Below, piece by piece: positions 56,173 through 64,000 of a DNA stretch of 64,000 nucleotides. Position 1 is the first letter of the stretch, and each line of letters starts with the position of its first letter. The notes under the pieces were generated by a model. That model saw only the letters and a program-made list of their open reading frames with translations. It was not told the DNA's origin and searched no databases. Position numbers and translations under genes: made by a program. The stretch is from contig NZ_CP119422.1 of assembly GCF_030506285.1 (NCBI RefSeq), positions 2,170,001 to 2,234,000 on the forward strand. The letters are read 5' to 3'. The stretch is from Catalinimonas niigatensis (GTDB lineage Bacteria; Bacteroidota; Bacteroidia; Cytophagales; Cyclobacteriaceae).

Positions 56173-56640
56173 TTAAAACTTAAAGTGTGAGAACGCTTTA
56201 TTTGCTTCTGCCATTCTGTGTGTATCGTCCTTCTTCTTCACAGCAGCACCTTCACCTTTAGACGCAGCAACAATCTCTCCTGCCAGTCTTTGTGCCATCG
56301 TTTTCTCCCCACGTAACCTTGCGTAGCGAATCATCCACTTTATACCTAAAGATGTCTTCCTTGAAGGACGTACCTCTAAAGGCACTTGAAAGGTAGCACC
56401 GCCAACACGTCTACTTTTTACCTCTACAGAAGGAATAATATTATTAAGCGCTTTCTTCCAAACCTCTAATCCATTGTCATTAGTTCGCTCTTCTACAATT
56501 TTTACTGCATCATAGAAAATAGTATATGCCACGCTCTTCTTACCATCTACCATCAGATAGTTCACAAAACGGGTTACCTGCGTATCATTAAATTTAGGAT
56601 CAGGTAATACATACCTTTTCTTAGGTTTCGTCTTCCTCAT
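56173..56640 (-). CDS. rpsG: 30S ribosomal protein S7
   Basis: 155 residues: [40 protein letters not shown] and [21 protein letters not shown]7 organises the head of the 30S subunit. It lies 6 bp after rpsL. Confidence 0.98.
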   Translation of the reverse strand: MRKTKPKKRYVLPDPKFNDTQVTRFVNYLMVDGKKSVAYTIFYDAVKIVEERTNDNGLEVWKKALNNIIPSVEVKSRRVGGATFQVPLEVRPSRKTSLGIKWMIRYARLRGEKTMAQRLAGEIVAASKGEGAAVKKKDDTHRMAEANKAFSHFKF

Positions 56641-56646
56641 AACGGA

Positions 56647-57021
56647 TTATTTTTTCGGTCTTTTTGCTCCATACTTTGATCTTGCCTGTAGTCTACCACT
56701 TACACCAGCTGTATCTAAAGCTCCTCTTATAATATGGTATCTTACACCAGGCAAATCTTTCACTCTACCACCGCGTATCAACACGATAGAGTGCTCCTGG
56801 AGGTTATGTCCCTCCCCTGGTATATAGGCGTTAACTTCTCTTCCATTGGTAAGCCTTACCCTTGCTACTTTACGCATAGCCGAGTTAGGCTTTTTAGGAG
56901 TAGTAGTGTATACTCTGGTACATACACCACGTCTTTGAGGACAAGCATCCAGTGCAGGAGACTTTGACTTGGAAGTCAGCTTTGTCCTTCCTTTCCTTAC
57001 TAATTGCTGTATAGTGGGCAT
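56647..57021 (-). CDS. rpsL: 30S ribosomal protein S12
   Basis: 124 residues. The decoding-centre loop TTPKKPNSA is at 40-48 with both lysines, and [17 protein letters not shown] is also unchanged, the form usually sensitive to streptomycin. It is the first gene of the str unit, 42 bp after the promoter box. Confidence 0.98.
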   Translation of the reverse strand: MPTIQQLVRKGRTKLTSKSKSPALDACPQRRGVCTRVYTTTPKKPNSAMRKVARVRLTNGREVNAYIPGEGHNLQEHSIVLIRGGRVKDLPGVRYHIIRGALDTAGVSGRLQARSKYGAKRPKK

Positions 57022-57062
57022 TAATTTCTTACGTTTACGTACTGCTTTTGCAAATTAAGGTG

Positions 57063-57094
57063 CAAAGCTACGGATAATGTTAATGTAAAACAAA
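57063..57094 (-). promoter_or_regulatory. Bacteroidota-type promoter of the rpsL operon
   Basis: On the minus strand TTTG at 57094-57091, a 20-bp spacer and TAGCTTTG at 57070-57063. It lies in the gap after the DUF3467 gene and separates rpoBC from the ribosomal genes. Confidence 0.8.
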
Positions 57095-57115
57095 TTGTAT
57101 TCTTTGATTTTAAAA

Positions 57116-57448
57116 CTAAGCTTCGCCTATTGTACCCCCAAAATTAATGGGAAATTTAGGGGTATCAGTATTCTGCTTAATTTGACCAAAAGCTTCCTCA
57201 AATTTTTCAATATTGTCTTTGAGTGCAAATAGAAGCCTTTTCGCATGCTCAGGTGTCACAATAATTCTTGCCTTTACTTTAGCTTTGGGAGTACCCGGCA
57301 TCAGGCGGATAAAATCAATGACAAACTCGCTGTTTGAATGAGCAATAGTAGCCAGATTAGCATACTCACCTTCAGCCATTTCCTCTGAAAGTTCAATACT
57401 AATCTGGTTACGCTTGTGGCTTTTTTCTTCTTTATTTTCCTCAGCCAT
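57116..57448 (-). CDS. DUF3467 domain protein
   Basis: 110 residues. A charged N-terminus (EENKEEKSHKRNQ) precedes the DUF3467 core SEEMAEGEYANLATIAHSNS, FVIDFIRLMPGTPKAKVKAR and VTPEHAKRLLFALKDNIEKF. The function is unknown. It starts 3 bp after rpoC, so it is co-transcribed with RNA polymerase genes, a placement I associate with Bacteroidota. A role with RNA polymerase or the ribosome is only suggested by context. Confidence 0.85.
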   Translation of the reverse strand: MAEENKEEKSHKRNQISIELSEEMAEGEYANLATIAHSNSEFVIDFIRLMPGTPKAKVKARIIVTPEHAKRLLFALKDNIEKFEEAFGQIKQNTDTPKFPINFGGTIGEA

Positions 57449-57451
57449 GGA

Positions 57452-60400
57452 TTAACTATTTGCTTCCATTGTGCTTCTGGTTTCTTCTTTCTTACTTTCC
57501 CGAGACGACTTCAATTGATCATATTCTTCTTTAGAGTGAACAATAATCCTTTCATAAGTGCGTATGCCTGTACCTGCCGGGATTGCATGTCCAACAATAA
57601 TGTTTTCTTTCAATCCTTTAAGTTCGTCACGCTTTCCTCTGATAGAAGCTTCACTAAGTACTTTAGTTGTCTCCTGGAATGATGCCGCTGACAAGAAACT
57701 TTCTGTCCCTAATGACGATTGGGTAATTCCTTGTAATGTAGGTTTAGCCAATGCTGGTTCAGCATCTCTTACCTGGACTATCTTTTTATCCTGCCTCTTC
57801 AATGATGAATTTTCATCTCTAAGTTGTCGCTGGCTTACAATCATACCCGGTTTCAACTTTATAGAATCTCCAGAATCCAAAATAACTTTCTTGTCCAGTA
57901 TCAGGTCATTTTCTTCCCTAAAGGCAAATTTATCAACTACCTGACGCATCAAGAAGGTTGTGTCACCGGCATCCACGATCTCTACCTTTTGCATCATCTG
58001 GCTTACAATCACCTCTATGTGCTTATCATTGATCTTCACGCCTTGTAAACGGTACACTTCCTGAATCTCATCCACAAGATATTCCTGAACTGCAGTAGGT
58101 CCTTTGATAGACAAAATATCAGCAGGAGTAATTGCACCATCTGATAATGCCATACCCGCCTTGACAAAATCGTTGTCCTGAACAAGAATATGTTTAGAAA
58201 GAGGCACTAAATACCTTTTCTTTACACCATCTTTTGATTCAATAAATATCTCCCGGTTACCTCTTTTCACTCCACCATAGGTTACTGCTCCATTGATCGC
58301 GCTAACCACCGCAGGATTAGAAGGGTTTCGTGCTTCAAATAACTCGGTCACTCTTGGTAAACCTCCCGTAATATCACGTGACTTACTCATCATACGCGGA
58401 ATTTTTACCAAAACCTGGCCTGCTTTTACTTTATCACCCTTATCTACTGCCAAGTGAGCGCCTACTGGAATGTTATAAGCTTTAGGCTCATCCAAATCAG
58501 AAGCTTTTGTAGGGTTAATAAGTATAGCGGGGTTTTTAGCCTTATCCTTAGTCTCAGTAATTACCTTCTCTCTGTGACCTGTATGCTCATCAAACTCTTC
58601 TTTGAAAGTGATTCCCTGTTCAATAGCTTCAAAATCTACTGTACCCTCATATTCAGAGAGTATAACTGCATTGTACGGATCCCAGTTGCAAAGTTCCTGT
58701 CCTTTCTTCACCTTTTCACCCTCTTTTACTTTCAGGAATGAACCATAAGGCACATTATTGGTAGAGAGTACTTTGCCTGATTTTTCATCAAGAATTTTAA
58801 TTTCTCCCGACCTTCCCATGACCACAGTTTTGGCTTCTCCTTCGTCATCAGTAGTTTTGAGGTATTTTATTTCTTCGTACTCTACGACACCATCAAACTT
58901 AGACTTGATCATCGCATCAACGGCAATGTTTGAAGCTGTACCACCCACGTGGAATGTTCTCAAAGTAAGCTGTGTGCCTGGCTCACCGATAGACTGTGCT
59001 GCAATTACGCCTACAGCCTCTCCGATTTGCACCATTTTACCGGAAGCTAAATTTCTTCCGTAACAATTTGAACAAATACCATGACGAGTTTCGCAAGTCA
59101 ATGGAGAGCGAATCTCCATTTCATCTATACCACTGTTATCAATACGCTGCGCAATCTTCTCGGTAATTTCCTCACCTGATTTTATCAGCAACTCATTGCT
59201 TATCGGATCATATTCATCATTTACTGCAACCCGGCCAAGTATTCTTTCTGAAAGTGGTTCAACAATTTCTTCATTGTCTTTCAACGCTGACACTCTCAGT
59301 CCTCTCACAGTACCACAGTCAAAATCACGGATTACCACGTCTTGTGCCACATCTACCAAACGACGGGTCAGGTAACCTGCATCTGCAGTTTTCAGTGCTG
59401 TATCGGCCAAACCTTTACGAGCACCGTGGGTAGAGATAAAGTACTCAATTACGTCGAGTCCTTCTTTGAAGTTGGAGAGGATAGGGTTTTCTATAATCTC
59501 TCCTACTGAACCTTGAAGGTTTTTCTGAGGCTTAGCCATCAGACCTCTCATTCCACCCAACTGTCTGATCTGCTCTCGTGAACCTCTCGCTCCAGAGTGC
59601 ATCATCATATAAATAGAGTTAAAGCCTTGACGGTCTTCCTCCATCTGCTTCATAAGCGCAGCCGTAATCTGAGAGTTTACTCTTGTCCAGATATCAATCA
59701 CCTGATTATAACGCTCGTTATCTGTGATCAGACCCATGAAGTAGTTATTCTTCACAGCATCCACCTCGTTCTTCGCTTGCTCTACCAGCTTATCTTTTTG
59801 TCCAGGAACTACGATATCATCCAGACCAAAAGATAGTCCACCTTTATAAGCCGATTGGAATCCTAGTTCTTTAATATCATCTAAGAACTTCGCGGCTCTT
59901 GATACTCCAGCAATTTTGAAGACTGTTGCAATAATTTGTTGCAATTTCTTTTTTGTCAAAAGCTCGTTTACATAGCCTACTTCCTCAGGAATCAGCTGGT
60001 TAAATATCACCCTTCCGGCAACCGTTTCTACAAGCTGTACACTCAGTTCGTTGGTTTCCTCATCTCTCACTTTAACCCTTACCTTGATATAGGCATGTTT
60101 GGAAACACACTTTTCATTGATGGCCAGGATTACTTCCTCAGGGGAATAAAAGGTCATTCCTTCTCCCTCTACCGCCAAATCTTCAGTACTTCTTCTTCCC
60201 TTAGTCACATAATAAAGACCTAATACCATGTCCTGAGAAGGTACAGTAATAGGGGCACCATTCGCAGGGTTCATAATATTATGAGAAGAAAGCATCAGCA
60301 TAGAAGCTTCCAGGATAGCCTCATGTCCAAGAGGAACATGTACCGCCATCTGGTCACCATCAAAGTCAGCGTTAAAGGCTGTACATACCAATGGGTGCAG

Positions 60401-61786
60401 TTGTATCGCTTTTCCCTCAATCAACTTAGGCTGAAATGCCTGAATACCCAGACGGTGAAGTGTAGGAGCACGGTTCAGCATGACTGGATGTCCTTTCAAT
60501 ACGTTTTCCAGAATATCCCAAACCACAGGATCTTTGCGATCCACAATTTTCTTGGCAGATTTTACGGTTTTAACAATACCGCGCTCAATCAGCTTGCGAA
60601 TAATAAAAGGCTTGAAAAGCTCGGCAGCCATATCTTTGGGCAGACCACACTCATGCATTTTCAATTCAGGTCCTACGACGATGACCGAACGACCGGAATA
60701 ATCCACACGCTTACCTAACAGGTTTTGACGGAAACGTCCCTGCTTACCTTTAAGCATATCACTCAAAGACTTTAATGCTCGGTTTCCATCAGAACGTACA
60801 GCATTCACTTTACGTGAGTTATCAAACAATGAGTCTACCGCTTCCTGCAGCATGCGCTTCTCATTTCTAAGAATTACTTCAGGCGCTTTAATATCAATTA
60901 GACGCTTCAGACGGTTATTTCTGATAATTACCCTACGATACAGGTCATTCAAGTCAGAAGTAGCAAATCTACCACCATCCAAAGGTACCAATGGACGTAA
61001 CTCAGGCGGAATCACCGGCACCATTTTGATCACCATCCACTCAGGGCGGTTTTCGATACGGGTTTTGGCATCGCGGAAAGATTCTACTACTTTCAGGCGC
61101 TTAAGTGCTTCAGCTTTACGTTGCTGAGAAGTATCGGTCTGTGCCTGATGTCTCAGGCTATAGGATAATTCGTCCAGTTCAAGACGAGCCAGGAGCATTT
61201 CCAAGGCCTCTGCTCCCATCTTGGCAATAAATTTATTTGGATCGTTATCATCCAGCTTTTGGTTATCAGCTGGCAGTTTGTCAATAATGTCGAGATACTC
61301 ATCTTCTGTTAAGAAATCTAAGTAACTGATTCCATCTTCTGCCTTAATACCGGGCTGTACGACCGCATATCTTTCGTAATAGATAATCTGATCCAGCTTT
61401 TTGGTCGGAAGCCCAAGAAGATATCCGATTTTGTTGGGAAGCGATCTGAAATACCAAATATGAGCAACAGGTACTACCAGCTCAATATGCCCCATTCTTT
61501 CACGGCGCACTTTCTTTTCAGTAACTTCAACACCACATCTGTCACATATAATACCTTTATATCGTATTCTCTTGTATTTCCCACAGTGACATTCCCAGTC
61601 TTTTACAGGACCAAAAATGCGCTCACAAAACAAACCTCCCATTTCAGGCTTATATGTCCTGTAGTTAATGGTTTCCGGTTGTGTTACTTCACCGTGAGAG
61701 CTCTCCAGTATGGATTCAGGTGAAGCCAAACTGATTGTTACAGTGGAGAAATCATTAGAGATTTTTCTATTTTTCTTGAATGCCAT
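57452..61786 (-). CDS. rpoC: RNA polymerase beta-prime subunit
   Basis: 1444 residues. The N-terminal zinc ribbon is C66, C68, C81, C84 ([15 protein letters not shown]). The catalytic metal motif NADFDGD is at 472-478, with D474, D476 and D478 binding magnesium. The second zinc site includes [13 protein letters not shown]. The protein ends with a Ser/Lys/Glu tail. It lies 67 bp after rpoB; the gap holds a hairpin. Confidence 0.99.
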   Translation of the reverse strand: MAFKKNRKISNDFSTVTISLASPESILESSHGEVTQPETINYRTYKPEMGGLFCERIFGPVKDWECHCGKYKRIRYKGIICDRCGVEVTEKKVRRERMGHIELVVPVAHIWYFRSLPNKIGYLLGLPTKKLDQIIYYERYAVVQPGIKAEDGISYLDFLTEDEYLDIIDKLPADNQKLDDNDPNKFIAKMGAEALEMLLARLELDELSYSLRHQAQTDTSQQRKAEALKRLKVVESFRDAKTRIENRPEWMVIKMVPVIPPELRPLVPLDGGRFATSDLNDLYRRVIIRNNRLKRLIDIKAPEVILRNEKRMLQEAVDSLFDNSRKVNAVRSDGNRALKSLSDMLKGKQGRFRQNLLGKRVDYSGRSVIVVGPELKMHECGLPKDMAAELFKPFIIRKLIERGIVKTVKSAKKIVDRKDPVVWDILENVLKGHPVMLNRAPTLHRLGIQAFQPKLIEGKAIQLHPLVCTAFNADFDGDQMAVHVPLGHEAILEASMLMLSSHNIMNPANGAPITVPSQDMVLGLYYVTKGRRSTEDLAVEGEGMTFYSPEEVILAINEKCVSKHAYIKVRVKVRDEETNELSVQLVETVAGRVIFNQLIPEEVGYVNELLTKKKLQQIIATVFKIAGVSRAAKFLDDIKELGFQSAYKGGLSFGLDDIVVPGQKDKLVEQAKNEVDAVKNNYFMGLITDNERYNQVIDIWTRVNSQITAALMKQMEEDRQGFNSIYMMMHSGARGSREQIRQLGGMRGLMAKPQKNLQGSVGEIIENPILSNFKEGLDVIEYFISTHGARKGLADTALKTADAGYLTRRLVDVAQDVVIRDFDCGTVRGLRVSALKDNEEIVEPLSERILGRVAVNDEYDPISNELLIKSGEEITEKIAQRIDNSGIDEMEIRSPLTCETRHGICSNCYGRNLASGKMVQIGEAVGVIAAQSIGEPGTQLTLRTFHVGGTASNIAVDAMIKSKFDGVVEYEEIKYLKTTDDEGEAKTVVMGRSGEIKILDEKSGKVLSTNNVPYGSFLKVKEGEKVKKGQELCNWDPYNAVILSEYEGTVDFEAIEQGITFKEEFDEHTGHREKVITETKDKAKNPAILINPTKASDLDEPKAYNIPVGAHLAVDKGDKVKAGQVLVKIPRMMSKSRDITGGLPRVTELFEARNPSNPAVVSAINGAVTYGGVKRGNREIFIESKDGVKKRYLVPLSKHILVQDNDFVKAGMALSDGAITPADILSIKGPTAVQEYLVDEIQEVYRLQGVKINDKHIEVIVSQMMQKVEIVDAGDTTFLMRQVVDKFAFREENDLILDKKVILDSGDSIKLKPGMIVSQRQLRDENSSLKRQDKKIVQVRDAEPALAKPTLQGITQSSLGTESFLSAASFQETTKVLSEASIRGKRDELKGLKENIIVGHAIPAGTGIRTYERIIVHSKEEYDQLKSSRESKKEETRSTMEANS

Positions 61787-61817
61787 AGGTGAATGTTTAT
61801 TTCATGAATGGAAGAAA

Positions 61818-61843
61818 GCCCACATCCTTAGCAGATGTGGGGC
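61818..61843 (-). other. Intercistronic hairpin between rpoB and rpoC
   Basis: CCCACATC (61819-61826) and GATGTGGG (61834-61841) pair perfectly with a 7-nt loop, with flanking G and C adding one more pair over a bulge. No T-run follows on either strand, so it is not a standard terminator. It may be an RNA processing or stability element. Confidence 0.6.
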
Positions 61844-61853
61844 ATTCAATAAT

Positions 61854-64000
61854 TTACTCAAGCGTAATTTCTAAAGCCAGACCTCTGAGTTCATGTACCA
61901 GTACATTGAAAGACTCAGGAATATTTGGCTTAGGCAGGTTTTCACCTTTTACAATGGCTTCGTAAGCCTTGGCTCTACCTACTACATCATCAGACTTGAC
62001 AGTAAGAATTTCCTGGAGTACGTGCGAAGCCCCGAAAGCTTCCAATGCCCAAACCTCCATCTCACCGAAACGCTGCCCACCAAACTGTGCTTTACCACCA
62101 AGGGGCTGCTGCGTGATGAGAGAGTATGGTCCAATAGAACGCGCGTGCATCTTATCATCTACCAAGTGTCCTAATTTCAACATATAGATGACACCAACCG
62201 TTACTTTCTGGTCAAATTTTTCTCCGCTTAGCCCGTCATACAATTCGGTACGGCCAAATTCAGGGAGACCAGCATCTTTAAGTTCCTTGGCTACATCATC
62301 CAGGGTGGCGCCATCAAAGATAGGTGTACTGTATTTTCTTCCCAGCTTTAATCCTGCCCATCCTAATACAGTTTCATAAATCTGTCCCAGGTTCATACGT
62401 GAAGGCACGCCTAAGGGGTTTAATACAATATCGACTGGTGTTCCGTCGGCCATAAACGGCATATCTTCTTCACGAACAATTTTAGCAACTACACCTTTGT
62501 TTCCGTGACGACCTGCCATTTTATCTCCTACTTTCAGCTTACGCTTTTTGGCGACATATACTTTAGCCAGTTGGACAATACCCGCAGGAAGTTCATCGCC
62601 TACTTCAAGCGTGAAGCGTTCACGCTTAAAATGCGCAGTCAGCTCATTACGTGTCTGATTATAATTTTTGACCATTTCAAACACTAGATGATTCGCATGC
62701 TCATCTTCAGTCCAGTTCTCGATAATCAGATCCGAAATCAGATTCGCTTCTTCAGGTACGTTGTAGTTACTCTCATCTCTGTAAATATTCTTTTCGGGGA
62801 AAAGATTATTCTCGATGTTAGCCCTAGAATATTTCACTCCTTTGGAAATAATCTCATCTCCAAATTTGTGCTTGACACCCTGAGATGATTTTCCTTCCAG
62901 AAGACCCACCAATTTATTGATCATGGTGGCTCTCAATCCTATTAGATCTTTCTTGTACTTTACTTTAAGATTTTCAACCTCTTTCTTCGCTTTAGCACGA
63001 AGGTCCTTGTCTTTCTTAGGACGAGAGAAGAGCTTAGTGTCAATGACTACTCCACGCAACGAAGGAGAAGCTTTTAGAGAAGCATCTTTAACATCGCCTG
63101 CTTTGTCACCAAAAATAGCTCTTAGCAATTTTTCTTCTGGTGTAGGATCAGTTTCTCCTTTAGGAGTAATTTTACCAATCAGGATATCTCCTTCTTTTAC
63201 ATCAGCACCCACACGGATAATACCGTTTTCATCCAGGTTTTTGACTGCTTCCTCGCTCACGTTCGGAATTTCAGAAGTTAATTCTTCCTCTCCACGTTTG
63301 GTATCTCTCACTTCCAGTTCAAACTCTTCAACGTGAATAGAAGTAAAGATATCATCTCTTACTACTTTCTCTGAAATTACTATCGCATCCTCAAAGTTAT
63401 ATCCCTGCCAAGGCATAAAAGCCACCATCATATTTCTACCCAAAGCTAACTCTCCATTTTCGGTAGCATAACCTTCGCAGAGTGGTTGACCTTTTTTCAC
63501 TCTTTCACCTTTCAGTACAATAGGCTTCAGGTTAACGCAGGTATCTTGATTGGTTCTGCGGAATTTTGTCAGGTAATAAGTCTTTAAGTCTCCCTCAAAA
63601 CTTACCAGTCTCTGCTCGTCAGTAAGATCATATCGCATAACGATCTTACGGCCTTCTACATATTCTACTACGCCATTTTCCTCAGCCAATACCAATGAAC
63701 GGGAATCTAAAGCTACCCTGGCTTCCAAGCCTGTTCCCACGATTGGAGCTTCAGGATTGAGCAGAGGTACTGCCTGACGTTGCATGTTAGATCCCATCAA
63801 AGCACGGTTAGCATCATCATGTTCCAGAAATGGAATCATAGAAGCTGCCACTGATACAATCTGGTTAGGTGCTACGTCCATATAAGTTACCTGACCTGGT
63901 TCAACTACTGGGAAGTCACCTTCGTAACGCGCCTTGACCGTCTCATTGATGAATTTACCATTATTCTGTAATGGAGCATTTGCTTGGGCAATATTATGTG
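61854..64000 (-). CDS. rpoB: RNA polymerase beta subunit (partial, 3' part)
   Basis: The frame is open from the right edge and ends at TTA 61854, giving about 715 residues of the C-terminal part of beta. Conserved elements include [20 protein letters not shown], the [20 protein letters not shown] switch segment, [20 protein letters not shown] and [20 protein letters not shown] near the end. The 5' half, including the rifampicin region, lies outside the window. Confidence 0.98.
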   Translation of the reverse strand, partial: HNIAQANAPLQNNGKFINETVKARYEGDFPVVEPGQVTYMDVAPNQIVSVAASMIPFLEHDDANRALMGSNMQRQAVPLLNPEAPIVGTGLEARVALDSRSLVLAEENGVVEYVEGRKIVMRYDLTDEQRLVSFEGDLKTYYLTKFRRTNQDTCVNLKPIVLKGERVKKGQPLCEGYATENGELALGRNMMVAFMPWQGYNFEDAIVISEKVVRDDIFTSIHVEEFELEVRDTKRGEEELTSEIPNVSEEAVKNLDENGIIRVGADVKEGDILIGKITPKGETDPTPEEKLLRAIFGDKAGDVKDASLKASPSLRGVVIDTKLFSRPKKDKDLRAKAKKEVENLKVKYKKDLIGLRATMINKLVGLLEGKSSQGVKHKFGDEIISKGVKYSRANIENNLFPEKNIYRDESNYNVPEEANLISDLIIENWTEDEHANHLVFEMVKNYNQTRNELTAHFKRERFTLEVGDELPAGIVQLAKVYVAKKRKLKVGDKMAGRHGNKGVVAKIVREEDMPFMADGTPVDIVLNPLGVPSRMNLGQIYETVLGWAGLKLGRKYSTPIFDGATLDDVAKELKDAGLPEFGRTELYDGLSGEKFDQKVTVGVIYMLKLGHLVDDKMHARSIGPYSLITQQPLGGKAQFGGQRFGEMEVWALEAFGASHVLQEILTVKSDDVVGRAKAYEAIVKGENLPKPNIPESFNVLVHELRGLALEITLE

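Overview
The window reads as chromosome of a Bacteroidota bacterium, most likely a Cytophagales-type, AT-rich marine or saline-habitat member. Several independent signs agree. Promoters match the Bacteroidota pattern TTG/TTTG, 19-23 bp, TAnnTTTG (upstream of rpsL, rplC, mdh, bamD and recN). One protein carries a type IX secretion C-terminal sorting domain, and DUF4835 and DUF3467 genes are present. The order rpoBC-DUF3467-rpsL-rpsG-fusA-rpsJ-rplC...rplQ-carA-eno also fits. A Na+-translocating NADH:quinone reductase (nqr) operon suggests sodium bioenergetics. Genus-level placement is inference. No rRNA, tRNA, CRISPR array, IS element or prophage was recognised.

Layout. 1-3696 (-): nqrA-nqrB-nqrC-nqrD, with nqrD cut by the window edge. 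3854-5628 (-): a 45-residue lipoprotein, cmk and ispH. 5629-6470: a long gap with a terminator-like hairpin just before an ABC-F ATPase (6471-8372, +). 8485-14416: an accessory stretch with an SLC45-type sugar transporter, an SDR dehydrogenase, a COG2509-type flavoprotein and the first of two Ldh2-family dehydrogenases. 14551-15183: an unrecognised single-pass membrane protein. 15659-19847 (-): a five-gene operon (Met/His-rich lipoprotein, di-heme enzyme, MbnP-like lipoprotein, DUF3050, second di-heme enzyme). 19954-23104 (-): mdh, a degenerate cyclic-nucleotide-binding-fold protein, and tilS. 23175-30881 (+): an OstA-like protein, a T9SS cargo, bamD-omega-coaBC-DUF4835, and recN. 30878-34124 (-): rhomboid protease, EEP nuclease/phosphatase and a propionyl-CoA-type carboxylase beta subunit. 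34249-36283 (+): Ppx/GppA phosphatase and the second Ldh2 enzyme. 36273-39699 (-): a beta-barrel protein, an FtsB/DivIC-like protein, eno and carA. 39797-64000 (-): the str/S10/spc/alpha ribosomal super-cluster plus rpoC and the 3' part of rpoB.

How the genes work together. The right 24 kb is transcription and translation machinery read leftwards. It is divided by a promoter before rpsL, a terminator-promoter pair between rpsJ and rplC, an internal promoter before rpsH and a strong terminator after rplQ. The middle plus-strand block is cell-envelope biogenesis (OstA-like, BamD, DUF4835) combined with CoA synthesis and DNA repair.

The most unusual locus is 15659-19847. An MbnP-like lipoprotein overlaps a MauG/CCP-type di-heme enzyme, the MbnP/MbnH arrangement known from methanobactin loci. 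Here it is expanded with a second di-heme enzyme, a predicted haem-oxygenase-fold DUF3050 protein (its 3' end appears frameshifted) and a Met-rich lipoprotein. I read it as a candidate envelope copper-handling or protein-oxidation system; the function is inference.
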